64,000 nucleotides of DNA from Acanthosoma haemorrhoidale (taxonomy: Eukaryota; Arthropoda; Insecta; Hemiptera; Acanthosomatidae): NCBI GenBank assembly GCA_930367205.1, contig OV884009.1, forward strand, positions 35,163,841 to 35,227,840, given 5' to 3'. Positions 1 to 12,467 of this stretch are shown piece after piece. A program made the position numbers and the translations under genes. A model generated the notes under the pieces. The model was given only the letters and a program-made list of their open reading frames with translations, did not search any database and was not told the origin of the DNA. How positions within the stretch are numbered: the stretch's first letter is position 1; every line of letters begins with the position of its first letter.

Positions 1-930
1 GTTTAGAATATTCTAACTACTATCCCATTAAAGCAGGAGTTCCACAGGGCAGCGTCCTAGGTCCCATCCTTTATAATCTATACACCGCTGATGTCCCCTC
101 TACCCCCAATACCTTTTTGGCAACATTTGCAGACGACACTGCAGTCCTGTCAACCCATCCAGACCCTGATATAGCATCCCAAAACCTTCAAAAACACCTT
201 GACGAGATCGAGTATTGGAGCAACCAATGGCGAATCAAAGTCAATGAAGGAAAATGTTCCCACATAACCTTTACCCTCTGCCGCAAGTCCTGTCCGCCAG
301 TCTTTTTAAATTCAATTCCTCTCCCTGTGACTGAGACAGTAGGGTATTTAGGCTTCCATTTCGACAAAAGACTGACATGAAACCCACACACTAGGCTAAA
401 AAGACAAGAACTAAACAGACGCTTTGGACAACTGTACAGACTACTTTGAAGGACATCCCATCTCTCAATAGAAAAAAAACTACTTATTTACAAAGTTAAG
501 CCAATCTGGACATACGGAATAGAGCTATGGGGGACAGCAAAAAAGTCGAACATCAAGCGCATCCAATCCTTTCAATCAAAAGTCCTGAGAACAATAGACA
601 ATGTCGCTTATTACGTCAGCATCAAAACCCTTCATAACGATCTTAATATACCCTACATTCTTGAACTCATCCGTTCCAAGTTCATGAAATTCCATCAAAA
701 CCTATCCAACCACCCTAATTCCCTAGCATAGTCATTGCACTGCACCACTCACCCCTATAATCCTCCTCGGAGACTAAAACGGCAGTGGCCTCGTGACCTG
801 CTATAATCAAATGATAGTGGGAGTCCTGGCAATGGCCATTTTCTCTAATATTGTAAATATGGCATGAATGATAACTTTTATCTTAATTACTTAGTGCCTA
901 ATAAAAGGCAGATTGTAATTTTATCTTAAT
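1..930 (+). mobile_element. Jockey-clade LINE J1, copy A: reverse transcriptase C-terminal part and 3' UTR
   Basis: A frame open from base 3 to a TGA at 378 reads through reverse-transcriptase motifs: GVPQGS at bases 36-53 and the catalytic FADD box at 126-137. The same frame continues as recognisable jockey C-terminal sequence with in-frame stops to a natural-looking stop at 804-806, so the gene is dead. The 3' UTR follows, but most of its middle, which is seen in other J1 copies, is missing: the text jumps from the 'ctggcaatggcca' region to 'gtaaatatggcatgaatga'. It ends in the family signature 'ggcagattgtaatttta'. The window cuts the 5' side, so more of the element may lie upstream. Jockey elements encode a nuclease and reverse transcriptase that copy their own RNA into nicked chromosomal DNA. 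Confidence 0.88.
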
Positions 931-2589
931 ATAAAAATGTTTGTTGAATAATATCTGTATTATGATTGGTATACATCCCTTAAGGACAAACATGTATTTA
1001 ACATGAAGTGGGATCTTTAACATTATCAGTGTCCATTGAAATTTACAATGTTCAGAGAGTAAACTACAAAAAAAAAATACAAGAAAATATATAATAAAAA
1101 ATATAGATGTGTAGATAAAAAAACAATTTTATCAAGAATTAAAAACATGAAATGAAATAAATGTTACAAAAAAGCAATATAAAGAAAATAATACAATAAG
1201 CTGCTTGAAAAATAAAATATCTACACCCCCCGATAAAATATAATACACACTGCGATATTTAATCAGGGCCTAGGCTGTACAGTTGTAAAAGTAAGGGTTG
1301 AATTAATGAAACACTAACCACCACTCACTTAAATAATGTAGAACCCACGCTTCGAAGGGTGTCTTGACGCCGGCTGATGGCGAGCTTCCTAGCCACTAGC
1401 ACCAAAACACATTCATCCCTTTTAACATTAGTATACTTTGGAAATAAATAAAAAATATATGTTTGATCGGGATTGGTAAATTTGTCCACCTTTTGTTCAC
1501 CAAAGGGATATCGTGGTAGACAGATAACAAATGTATTTATTCGATATCCTTAATTAACGATTAACATTCTAATGATGTCTCTTATTGGAGATAAACACTG
1601 GCAAGAGGAACATTAACATGAACAAATATGCTTGAGAAACAAAAAAAAAACACAATATGTGAATAACCATAAACAACTAGATTTAATTAATCAAAACAAA
1701 TTATGGGTTTAGAAAATGAGCACAACCTTTGGGAATATGCATGATAGATTTAATCATCATTCTTTACCGATGCAGAATATCAAAATGAAAATATTCTTAC
1801 AACGGAAAAGAAAATATTACTTTTTTTTTAACCATTTATAACCCACTATGTCTTAACTATTGAATTTCCTTCAGCAGTATATTTAACAGAACCAGAATAT
1901 TGAAACTACTTGCAGATTTTACGAATAGATTTCCTCCAAACAATTAGATACCACAAATTCACAACTAAAACAAAAACAAAAATCTTGCATAATTCTTCAT
2001 ACGGTATGGGTACACATACTTCCCCATATCGCAACACACACTTATTCACTCATAAATACTTAAATACATACATGCCTAAATATACACATAAAAAAACCCT
2101 AATTAGATGTAGTACTAATGCATAATAGTAAACTACATAACATTAAAAATTAATTAAAGACATAATTAATTACAAATTAGGTCTTTCTGCGTAAATACAG
2201 ATACCCAACAAAGACCACAAGTATTCCGGTCTAAGATTAGCCTAACATGGACCATTCACGACTCATCTCGGTGACACTGTAGAACTCGGAGGAGTGGTTT
2301 AAGTGGAAAATAGATAAAATAAATGAAATCCCCCTCGCTGGAGATGGCAAAAGTAGAATTTATGCAAACAGTTTAAATTCTATAAAACCAGTGGGGGAGG
2401 GGGCATTACTTTTTCTTGTCGTCTCTCTCGTTTCTTATCTAGACCACATAACCTTCATGAACAAAGAAAATCTTTGAAGTGCAGTTTATTGTTTTAAGAC
2501 AACAGATAAATACAAGTTTATACAGGACTTCATATTTTTAACATTGTGTGGTGTCTCAGCAGATGGTGCGAATGGACCGAGGCCCTTGC
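931..2589. other. AT-rich stretch with no supported gene
   Basis: Very A/T-rich sequence with short homopolymers. The few short open frames show no codon-like composition or motif. Nothing can be supported here before the satellite array. Confidence 0.6.
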
Positions 2590-3359
2590 CAATGTTTTAA
2601 GCAAGTGTCCTCACAATATGCTTACGATGGCACACCATAAAGCATCAAATTATGTAGTGTTGGTTCCAATGTTTTAAGCAAGTGCCCTCACAATATGCTT
2701 ACGATGGCACACCATAAAGTATCAAATTATGTAGTGTTGGTTCCAATGTTTTAAGCAAGTGTCCTCACAATATGCTTACGATGGCACACCATAAAGCATC
2801 AAATTATGTAGTGTTGGTTCCAATGTTTTAAGCAAGTGTCCTCACAATATGCTTACGATGGCACACCATAAAGCATCAAATTATGTAGTGTTGGTTCCAA
2901 TGTTTTAAGCAAGTGCCCTCACAATATGCTTACGATGGCACACCATAAAGCATCAAATTATGTAGTGTTGGTTCCAATGTTTTAAGCAAGTGCCCTCACA
3001 ATATGCTTACGATGGCACACTATAAAGCATCAAATTATGTAGTGTTGGTTCCAATGTTTTAAGCAATTGCCCTCACAATATGCTTACGATGGCACACCAT
3101 AAAGCATCAAATTATGTAGTGTTGGTTCCAATGTTTTAAGCTAGTGCCCTCACAATATGCTTACGATGGCACACCATAAAGCATCAAATAATGTAGTGTT
3201 GGTTCCAATGTTTTAAGCAAGTGCCCTCACAATATGCTTACGATGGCACACCATAAAGCATCAAATTATGTAGCGTTGGTTCCAATGTTTTAAGCAAGTG
3301 TCCTCACAATATGCTTACGATGGCACACCATAAAGCATCAAATTATGTAGCGTTTGTTC
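2590..3359. repeat. 77-bp tandem satellite, ten units
   Basis: The unit starting 'caatgttttaagcaagtg' recurs at 2590, 2667, 2744, 2821, 2898, 2975, 3052, 3129, 3206 and 3283, exactly 77 bp apart, with only a few substitutions between units (mostly c/t at the 'gtgtcctc/gtgccctc' position). A decayed start of an eleventh unit is visible at 3360. The period is not a multiple of three and no frame stays open, so this is not protein-coding. The near-identity of units implies recent amplification or homogenisation. Confidence 0.97.
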
Positions 3360-5530
3360 CAATCTTTTGAATCTACAGCATCGAAGACGATGGTTCCACT
3401 TGATTCTCTGACATGACCACCTTAGTAGATGAAACCGCGAGCAAGGTGAAAGAATCACCACGGAAAAAGAAAAATCAATTATAAACGATATTTTTACAAA
3501 GAAACATTTCCTGCAACAAGAAACATTGTCCTGTGGCCGGGTCATGTGGTCATGAGAGGCACGATACCAAAACAAACCAGCTTGTTCTTCCAGGAAATGG
3601 GGATCGGTGTCAAAAAACATTCTCTAATATTTTAGTCACTAGGCCTGATCATTTATGGCCAAAGAAACCAAGGTTAATTGAGTGCCCTAAAAGGTACTAA
3701 AGTGATATCTCATTTATATTCTCGATGATTTCGGAGTCAAAGGTTTATTATCTTGTGAAGGTGTCGAAGGAATGTTCTAGGCAGAATTACACAATGAAAC
3801 ATTTCTTCTTTCACATTTATTCTCTGGAAGTTTGATATTTAACATAATAATTATATTCAATGCCCCGATGATGCTAAAAATAGATCCAGCCCCATTGCAA
3901 ATATTGATAGTTTTACAAGGTTGATAAAGTTTAGGTCCAGAGGTCCTAAACACGAAAAATCTATAAGATCCAAAGCTAATAAGTATATTTTCTTCTTATG
4001 AATGAACATACAGATATGTTTGTTTACAGAGTTTACAGGTTACATACTTAACGTCAACGTAACCCCAAAGCTGAGCCCGAAGAAAACAAAGGTAGTCCCC
4101 CTTGGCTACTCCTTTGCCAACCAAAAACCTTTAAAAGAAATCCCATGAAACCAAATGAACATTCATCAACCGTTCGGTACGAGAGTACTTAAAGGCAAAG
4201 AGAGGCAAATGTCCTTAAAGAGCGCAGCACCGGACAGACGAACTCACAAGCGAAAGGAAGTCGTTACAATGAATCACGGATAAGTTAATTAGTCATGAAA
4301 AATAAATAATTGTTTATCATATTGAGCAACGTTCAATATCACGTTCTGATAAATAATATGAAATATGTGTAAGAGGACGGTGATTACGTTAAGACATTAA
4401 AACTGTCATCAAAAGTATGGACCTAGTTTCATTTAGAGCATTCATATTTTGCGTGTAGGTTTTACCTAATACCCTTGAGATACTTAAAATATTTAAGTAT
4501 TTAGCTTTATGCAAAATAACCAAAGGCCAATTATTAACCAATTACTTGGGATTAAAAAGTAAATATTTTCATCATATTAGAGCATCAAATTAAAGTTTTT
4601 GACGTAGATATTAATAATATGTATTATTTTGTAAGGACTTTTGTGAACTATTATTACAATAAATTGTTAAAAGTGAGAATGAGTAGTGTTATAAGTTGTA
4701 GCGATACCCTTAAATATAGACAGTGTTTTTTTTGTATATTTTTAAAAAAAATTTCTTGTGTTATCTTTAAACTATTTATTATATTTTTGGGCATAGTAAA
4801 ATGCAATTAAAGTACAAATAACATGCAGAGTAACAAATAGAAGAGAAGTCTCGGGAAAAAAGCAAGCTATTAATAAATCTACATACTTACAGTAAATTTA
4901 ATTCAGTCATTAAAAGAGACATCATTTATCGTTAATATATTTGAACGAACAGAAATAGGAAGTGCTTGCCACAGAGTTATGTACCCTACGATATGGCATT
5001 AGTTACTTATTCAATAATACCCGTACCTGGCCGGTAGTTAAAAAGACCCAAGTCAAAATGCAATTTATTTCGAGTTAATATGGCTGAAATATGAGGGAGG
5101 GTAGGGACATGGTAATAAGCGACCGAGAGGGCTGGAGGGGATATTAGTTATAAGAAATATGCTATCAAATATTGTGTTCACAAGTCAGGCTTAGGAGAGG
5201 CGATTGGCTCCCATCCACAAATATACGACCAACCCTAAAATTGGCTCCTGCCCGACTAAATAAGTTTTCCATTTCATTCTCCTAACTCAATTGTCTTCCA
5301 ATGTTATATAACTGCTCATTCCTTTTTTTGTTTCTATTTAGGATTCTCATCATAATTTCACAAATTCTTTTTTTGTTTTTAGCTCCCTTTACACATGTTT
5401 TTTTTTCGTGTTTCTCTTTTAGATATGAACGTGAAATATTAGAATGGGGGTTATAGTTACTCAGCGCACTACCGTAAACCACGTTGAAATAAACGTGGGA
5501 TTACGATATTTTTTTGCGGTAGTAATTTTT
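3360..5530. other. Mostly unique AT-rich DNA, no supported gene
   Basis: No open frame with protein-like character was found. The block around 4020-4260 is less A/T-rich and not repeated elsewhere in the window, but I cannot assign a role to it. Confidence 0.5.
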
Positions 5531-5707
5531 ATCCGCGCTCATAAGGCCACTTGTCTGGGCCACGGACAGCTTTCATACTGATCCAATCCCTGCCCCTACC
5601 TGTATGCTAAGGGACTTTTATCTACAGCTCTTTCACCAAAAGGGCAGATATTGCTCATCGATTTGTTCCAAACACTGTACAACTGCTGTCAATAAAGGCC
5701 AAAGGCT
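5531..5707 (+). repeat. Dispersed repeat R-a, copy 1
   Basis: About 175 bp beginning 'atccgcgctcataaggccac' and ending near 'aataaaggcc' is nearly identical to 12281-12467 in the same orientation. The late AATAAA-like motif would suit a 3' end of a retroelement, but no coding relic is attached and the family is not identified. Confidence 0.85.
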
Positions 5708-5742
5708 ATTATTTATAATTAAGAGCCGAAGAAAAAATGATG

Positions 5743-6125
5743 AGCAAATTAGCTCAGAGGCTACGAGGCAAAGGCCCAACTAGATATTGTGAAGCTCACT
5801 GGTTCGAGTCCCGATTTTGCCAATAATTTTTTCTTTGGCAGTTTCTTTGGTTTATGGGATTTATCTCGGCGTAAAACCATTATAAACGCCGTCGTTTGCA
5901 TAGGTACACAGGTGGTCTGAAAAGTTTCCGACCTCAACATGAAGATGATAATAAAATAAATAAAAGCTAAAATAAAAGCTTTGTTAGGTCGGAAACTTTT
6001 CAGAGCACCCGTACAAGGGCAAAAGCAAAACCCGGATCCCCGGAACGGACCCAGGAGGCACCCCAGTCCCACATTTCAGGTGTTAGTTATAGATGGTATT
6101 TTTATAGGACACGTGATATGATTAG
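5743..6125 (+). mobile_element. tRNA-derived SINE, interrupted by a MITE
   Basis: The head has an RNA polymerase III A-box-like 'tagctcagagg' at 5750-5760 and a near-consensus B box 'ggttcgagtcc' at 5801-5811, the spacing of a tRNA-like promoter. The body ('cggcgtaaaacca ... cgccgtcgtttg', then 'ggaggca...agtcccaca') matches a headless relative at 53258-53471, showing that it is a dispersed family. A MITE at 5907-6011 splits the body. SINEs are non-coding and rely on LINE proteins to move. Confidence 0.75.
5907..6011. mobile_element. 105-bp MITE with terminal inverted repeats, copy 1
   Basis: Both ends carry 'GGTCTGAAAAGTTTCCGACC' or a near copy (right end with GCTCTG) in inverted orientation, and the element is flanked by TA on each side (5905-5906 and 6012-6013). 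TA duplication fits the Tc1/mariner superfamily. The interior is about 50 bp of A/T-rich sequence with no coding capacity. It contains a 13-bp internal duplication ('aaaagct' motif) absent from copy 2 at 30725-30819. Confidence 0.85.
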
Positions 6126-8479
6126 ATTATTTGGACGAAGGAATACTATCTTTAACATTAGTCCATGAAAAAGGGTAGGTCGCTGGAGGTCAGTAGGTCC
6201 TGGTTATCCCTGCCTTGCTACTATATTTTTTATTTTACTATTATTAAAACGATAAAAAATAACAAATGATCTTCAATAAATTATTTATCAACACAAAATA
6301 AATACTTTTCCATCATAATGAGTAGGGTATCAAATCAAAGATCTCATCATTGCAATCAATAATAATTAAATAATCAATAATAAAAGCGTGTATTCGTTAT
6401 TGGCAGCACCAATTTCATATGATATTGTGCGTTATAATTTGGCTTCATGTCCAGGTTTGTGTTAGAGGAATGTAGTAGAATAAAATCATTTAAATGGCCG
6501 TTAACATTTTTAGCCACTGCTAAACCCTTATTTTGGTGATACGTTCTTTCGTTGGTTAAATATTGATTTTTATCCGTCTTTTAAATCATACGGCATTTGC
6601 AACACCTACGATTACAAGATATGCATAAGGCTTAAATCCAGTTGAATTTGGCAGATGTTAGGTATACAGTATATTCTACAATTCAAATATAAAATTCTCG
6701 GTATCTTTGAAAATCCTAAATGTAGGAGTAAATAGAGTAAAAGATTTCAGCTCAGCAAGAATTGGCTTTCTGCTGCAAAGACGATTAACAATGACTGCAT
6801 TGCAGGGAAGGAGGGAAACAACAGCGGCTAAGCAATCATGTTACTCCAGTGAACGCCCAATCAGAAGAAGCACAGGGCAAAGAAAATAAAAATTCTGACG
6901 AACCCTTCATAGTATCGTGTTTACACACATGATAAAAAAAAAAAATTGATAAAATATTCAGTATTTAATGCCAACAGAACTCACATGTGTAACCTTGATA
7001 TTTCAAGACAAGAAACCACTGTATGTAAGACAATTTGTGTTTACTTGGTGTTCATAATTACAGAAAAAAAAAATAACAAATAGCATAAAGTAAACTCCAA
7101 TACAATCTTATTGTCCAGTAAAAATATTATAAAATGAAATACAAAACAGCGTTTTTTGCTTCCACTTCTCACATTCACGCTCTGACAAAAATACGAAATA
7201 TAATTCAAAATCAGAACTAATAAATAGACAACCAATAGAAAATAACAAAAAAATAAACTTTTATTCCTAAACAGAAATAAATATTTTACCTCATACACAT
7301 AGTAGTACATAGAATTATCATTACAATCATTAAAATCCTTTAAGGGTGAGTAGCCTCGTTTTATTGCCACAATTTTTCAGCAAGACAGATTTTCTTTTTA
7401 AAGTGAAGTCAAAGAGGGTCAATTTTATTTGTTACTTCTTCCTTTCCATTGTTTATCTCAAACTGGTTTGCGTGTTTTTTATGTTCGTTTTTTGCAATTA
7501 AAACAATTCTTATTTTTTTGGGTGTTTCAACTTATGGTTTGAAATTACCCATGGTTGATATTGATATCTATGGAGCATAGAATTGATATCTAAATAAATT
7601 AACATATTGGTGAAGTGTAATAGGAGGAGAAACTGTCTTCTAATTTTTTTTGGTGCTACGGCCCAATGCGACGCTGGGTATGATAAAATACCTCTAACAT
7701 AAAAAGCATATCTAACACACACCAATTCCGTCTAAGTATAACAACTACAAGGCAACTGAAAACTGGGAATCCCAATGGGAGTCAAGTGCCATAGGAAGGG
7801 TGTGTTGGAGAGGGGATGAGTTGAAGGTGCTAGGGTCAACCACCCCCCTCTCTTTGCCGCTTCTACTCTATTCTATGTTCTATGCCTGGGACCATGTATT
7901 GAAATTCCTGAAATACAGACAGAAAATAGGGATTTGTACTTCCGGGAAATGTTTTTGAATAGGAATTACTCAGATTCTTAAGCTGCTTACTTTAATAATG
8001 CTGAACTTAAGTAAGGGAAATTATTCTACCGCCCTTTGTTAAAACAATATCCTTACTTATCTAAAAACTTCATTGGCTGTCGTTCAAAAGTTTTTCCAGC
8101 GAAATATAAAAATGTCTGATTGTTCGGTAAGATCATAATGGAATGAGCTATTTAGGAAATTTAACCACACCCACGTGTTGGTTATGGAGCATGAGATGTC
8201 TCTATCTATAGACATAAATCTAGTTAACCAGGAGGTTTTTTACATTCCTAATATGTTCATCTATACTAATATTAATGAAAGAATGGTTGCCAACATTTAT
8301 CTATGGCGTCAATGGCTGGGCACTATACAGAGTAACGTATAGTGCGTAGTAAGGATGTACTGAACAATGGAATACTAAAAATATAATGTACCTTAGGGTT
8401 TCCCTTATATAATCTATTTATGCACAACTGGAAAATCAAATATATCCTGCTACCATTTGTCAATAGACATTCTGAACAC
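6126..8479. other. AT-rich DNA, no supported gene
   Basis: Short open frames here (for example near 7041-7370) are low-complexity consequences of A/T richness. I see no conserved motif and no long repeat shared with the rest of the window. Confidence 0.5.
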
Positions 8480-8725
8480 AATGCCAAGTTTAAATTACTC
8501 GTTTAAAATTTGTTGGTAAAGCACATATTAACTTACGGAGCAAGTAAGTTGGAGCTTAGTAAGTCATACCGATATCGGCAAACTTCAAATAATCCGGAAT
8601 AAGTTTCTAAGAATAATATTTGATAGACTAAGGTACACTGCAATATTTATGTTGCACGACGTATCCTAAGCTGATTATATTATATATAGCTTAACAGCAA
8701 CGACTACAACTTTATTGTTAAATGG
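8480..8725 (+). mobile_element. Jockey-type LINE J4 fragment, decayed
   Basis: Across frameshifts and stops the text reads like the reverse-transcriptase C-terminal region: a LTYGASKLELS-type stretch followed by a QNKFLRIIF-like stretch. The segment 'cataccgatatcggcaaacttcaaataatcc' is clearly similar to the reverse strand of 61230-61460. Both are pieces of one family distinct from J1 and J2. No ends can be fixed. Confidence 0.55.
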
Positions 8726-8974
8726 AAACACAGAGAGAATCCATTGCTTCAAAATATTGCAAACGTAAATAAATTACTTAAACATTAGGGCTTAGGGCGG
8801 AATAGATTACGTATATATATTACGTTTTTCCATTACCATCTAGTTTTTTAATTTCTTTTTTTAGGTTTATTTATTAAAATTCAGGTGTACTGAAAAGAAG
8901 ACTATATTAATAAATTCAAGTTATTTTTACATCGCTGGCTTTAATATGCCTTCAAAAATAAATAACTAATCTAT

Positions 8975-9530
8975 AAAGTTAAACTTAAGCCAATCTGGAC
9001 ATACGGAATAGAGCTATGGGGACTGCAGAAAAGTCGAACATCAAGCGTATCCAATCCTTTCAATCAAAAGTTCTGAGAACAATAGTAAATTCCCCTTATT
9101 ACGTCAGCAACAAAACCCTTCATAACGATCTTAATATACCTTATATTTTTTAACTCATTCCTACCAAGTTTATGAAATTCTATAGTAACCTATCCAAATG
9201 CCCTAATCCCCTAGCACAGTCATTGCACTGCGCCACTCATCCCTATAATCCTCCTCGACGGAAACGGAAGTGGCTTCGTGACCTGCTATAAATTCGTGAC
9301 AGTGGGAGTCCTGGCAATGGCCAGTTTCTCCAACTCTGTCCTGAACGCATGTGGCTCTCGCACTCTTTGTCAACCTCCACTGGCTCGTATCCAGTGACAG
9401 GGCTGACGGAGGAGCGTGGGGGGACTTCGCAAGGCGAGGAAGGTGTGAATACTGTATAAATGAGATCATTTATCACAATTTCTTATTGTCTAATTAGGCA
9501 GATTGTAATTTTAGCACAAGGAAAGTTGGC
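8975..9530 (+). mobile_element. Jockey-clade LINE J1, copy B (C-terminus plus 3' UTR)
   Basis: Begins inside the coding region ('gccaatctggacatacgg', as at 503 in copy A), passes the end of the frame and runs through the 3' UTR to the family end 'ggcagattgtaattttagcac'. A gap of the UTR is missing after 'cttcgcaaggcgagg'. Several frameshifts and stops make it inactive. Confidence 0.88.
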
Positions 9531-9682
9531 TAAAGAAATTTGCTCACCTTCAACGGTGAGAAGAGAGTTAGAACTTAAAATATCATATAGTTCTGAGATT
9601 TCACTTTAGGAATCTTATAGGAAGAAAACTGGACCGACCTTTTTCGCGATTAATTTTGTATAATATATGCACCGTTATTGTA

Positions 9683-11800
9683 GGGTAGACCGGGGTATGT
9701 TTGGTTCAGTGGCAATTTAATGCAGTGCTCATAGTTCGCAAACTGTAAGTCGAAGCGCAGCAATTGTCATGTCAGACGAGTCTCTAAGACCACCATTAGC
9801 ATCGACGCCAGTCTGCAGTCAGTGTAACGAGGGCGAGTAAATTTTCACAGCATTATATCAGCATTAATAGTAACTATACCGTATAATTTTTACAATTTAT
9901 TATTTATTATCCTAGAAAACTGTTCATTTGCGGTTATTTCAAGATATTCAGTTGAATATATAGCTCATGAACAAAGCTTACAGGTTACGTTTTATCGTTT
10001 ACACAAGGCACACGGGGCATGTTTAGATATTATTCAAATCGTGTAAACGTGTCCTGTACTTTTTTTTATACCATTTGTTAACGATATTTTAAATAAAAGC
10101 AGCACTTCTGCCTCCAAGCGTTCTTGTGCCGACATGTGTCAGAGTAGAAAAAAACCTAGTAGAATATTTACAGAATTATAAGCCAATTACTTTGGGTTGA
10201 CACCGAAGGAAGTTAGAAGATTTGCGTACACACATGCTGTAGCTTGCAATTGCAAAATTCTACGCTCTTGGGCTTAATTGCTGGACTTGATCGGTTTTCA
10301 GGATTTTTAAAGAGGCACGAATCTTTATCAATCAGGCCTGCTCAAGTTCAGCCTATCGAGAGCTAAAAGTTTCAAAAGGACGAATGTTAAGGCAAAATTT
10401 AAAAATTTGACGCGATTCATCAAGCACCTTAAGAGTGGGTCATTAGACATTTGGAATTTGGATGAAATTGTAACCAGGAATTTCATAAACATAATCCGAT
10501 AGTTGGGTGGCAGATTGGCAGAATGACAACCGGTAAAAGAGGGACTCTCGTCACATTAGCAATAGCTGTAAACACAACTGGTAACAGCATACCTACATTC
10601 ATCGTGTTCCCCAGAGTTAAATACCAGCCACATCTTGCTCGTGACGGTACCAGGTGAAGGAGACGCCAATCCCTCGGGAAGGATGGAAATGTTTTTGAGG
10701 TCTCCCGAGAGACCTTGCCTATTACTCCTCGCTTGTGATTCTAGGATGACAATGAATAAGCGTCCATTGATGATATCCCAGGTATTTTATAACAGTACTA
10801 CCCTTGACAGGCACTCCTGTGAATATCAAGGCAGGCTTCAGAGTTTCAGGGATATTCCCTCAGTAACAGTAACGTATTTCAAGGCGAAGACTTCATGCCA
10901 TCCTGTGTAACCGATAGGCCGGTTCTTCTAACTTTGAACCCAACGCCTTGTTGCCATTTCTGATTCACCAGCAATGCTTCCTTCCGAACCAGCTCCATCC
11001 ACCTCCGCAGCATTACCATCCCCTTCTGGGCAAGACGTCCAATCCACTTGTACGCGTATATCATATCTATCTCCCTCGGTGCTATCCGTCGATGTCACAT
11101 CTGATCCTAGGTCTTACCCGACGCCTGAAGCTGTGTCAGCATTTGAAAAAAAACAGGCCCCAGAAAAAAGAGCTAATAAAAGCAGGAAGAAGAGGCGAAC
11201 TGCTATTCCTTAAGATACGCGCGTCAAAGATACATTGAGAGCAGAACACAGAAAGATAGATTTTATCGAAAATAAGAAATAAAAAGCTACTAAAAAACTG
11301 TTTTGCTCGGCAAAAAGAAACTCAGCGAAATAAGGAAACAAAAATATGTCGATTTATGTGAATCTGATGATGAAATGACGATGAAAACTGTGCTTGAAAC
11401 GATTCAAACAATCAAAACCTGGTGCACAGTGGATGAAATGCAGCCAGTTTGACAGATGGGCACGTGATCACTGTAGACAGTCTATTGAATTGATTACATT
11501 TATTTTGTTTGCATAAATTGTGAAAGAGATTTTGAAAATCATTCTTCCAAATCAATTTTTATTTTTTAATTGATGTAAAAATATATACACAACACTCTAT
11601 GTAATATTTTATAGTAATAACACTGATTAATATTGTTTATTATTCGTGTTTAATTTACAATTACCTTTAAATTTCTTAATTTTAAAATGTGCGTAAACTT
11701 AACCCAGGAAATGTACATAAAGGAGCATGTTCACACAGGCGTCTTTCTGATACAAAAATTAGAAAAAAAAAATTGTGTAAAAACATGCCCCGGTCTACTC
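9683..11800 (+). mobile_element. pogo-type DNA transposon, complete in outline but inactive
   Basis: The two ends are a 20-bp inverted repeat: 'GGGTAGACCGGGGTATGTTT' at 9683-9702 and its reverse complement with two differences at 11781-11800. TA lies immediately outside each end, the target duplication of the Tc1/mariner-pogo superfamily. Inside, on the plus strand, the decayed frame reads pogo/Tigger-like transposase features: TGKRGTLVT...NTTGNSIP...VFPR from about 10526, a D/N-PSG segment near 10650, a LLLL stretch near 10710, then the basic C-terminal tail KSRKKRRTAI near 11180-11210. A Cys-rich VCINC-like end follows near 11515. Many stops and shifts are present. About 2.1 kb is a normal length for an autonomous member. 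Confidence 0.85.
10523..11235 (+). pseudogene. Degenerate pogo-like (DDE) transposase
   Basis: The region can be read only by changing frame several times. Recognisable are the central catalytic-domain segment with the NxTGNSxP...VFPR pattern, the segment around DANPSG...SPERP, and the tail TPEAVSAFEKK...RKKRRTAI typical of pogo/Tigger-like transposases. In the family the DDE triad cuts the transposon ends; here the triad cannot be traced intact, so no activity is expected. Flanked by matching terminal inverted repeats, which supports the assignment. Confidence 0.75.
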
Positions 11801-12036
11801 TACTGTTTTATCCCTGATCATTGAAAGATGTAAACAATTGTTGTGTGGTTGTAATAGAATGTTTATTGCTAAGTCAAAGTGTGTATGTTAAATTTTCAAT
11901 TGTAAACTTCTGGAATACCTAACAAGTACAATAAACAAACTGTGCCAACCTAACCCCTAAAAGATATGCTATACTATATAACCAAAATAAAACAGCGTAA
12001 TTCGTGCTATTGTTGAAAATAAATTAAACATTTCAG

Positions 12037-12210
12037 ATTGAGTTGGGGGGCATTTGAGCATGAACAAAATGTTTCTTAAATCCGGTCTGTGCCCTAACAA
12101 GAAGGAGACTGTGAAGAACGTAATGAAATGGAGGAGGGAGACTGGAAAGTGTGAGAAAAGGTGGAGAGTAGAAGATTTGAACCTTAATTCGTCGAAGGGA
12201 GTTGCCGACG
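12037..12210 (+). CDS. Candidate exon, unidentified (weak)
   Basis: An acceptor-like 'aaattaaacatttcag' ends at 12036 and a strong donor GTAAGT begins at 12211. An ATG at 12060 opens a frame running to the donor: 50 codons plus one base, rich in Lys, Arg and Glu, with an in-frame stop shortly upstream, as in a first coding exon. The purine-rich composition differs from the surrounding AT-rich sequence. No family is recognised, and chance splice-like sites cannot be excluded. Confidence 0.25.
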
Positions 12211-12280
12211 GTAAGTTGATATAAAGCGGAGTGGGGGAGGTAAATACGGACTGAGAGGGGCTTTAATCAGGGCAACTTGT

Positions 12281-12467
12281 ATCCGCTCATAAGGCCACTT
12301 GTCTGGGCCACGGACAGCTTTCATACTGATCCCATCCCTGCCCCTACCTGTATGCTAAGGGACTTTTATCTACAGCTCTTTCACCAAAAGGGCGGATATT
12401 GCTCATCGATTTGTTAAACATCGGAAAAAACCCTGTGAAACTGCTGCTAATAAAGGCCATAGACTCA
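12281..12467 (+). repeat. Dispersed repeat R-a, copy 2
   Basis: Nearly identical to 5531-5707 over about 135 bp ('ataaggccacttgtctggg' onward). Near its end it carries about 12 extra bases relative to copy 1. Same orientation as copy 1. Confidence 0.85.

Noticed and set aside
3315..3620. 101-codon frame overlapping the satellite end
   Set aside because: It starts inside the tandem repeat and has no recognisable domain.
7041..7370. 109-codon minus-strand open frame
   Set aside because: Low-complexity, Phe/Tyr/Leu-rich translation from A/T-rich DNA, with no motif and no splice context.
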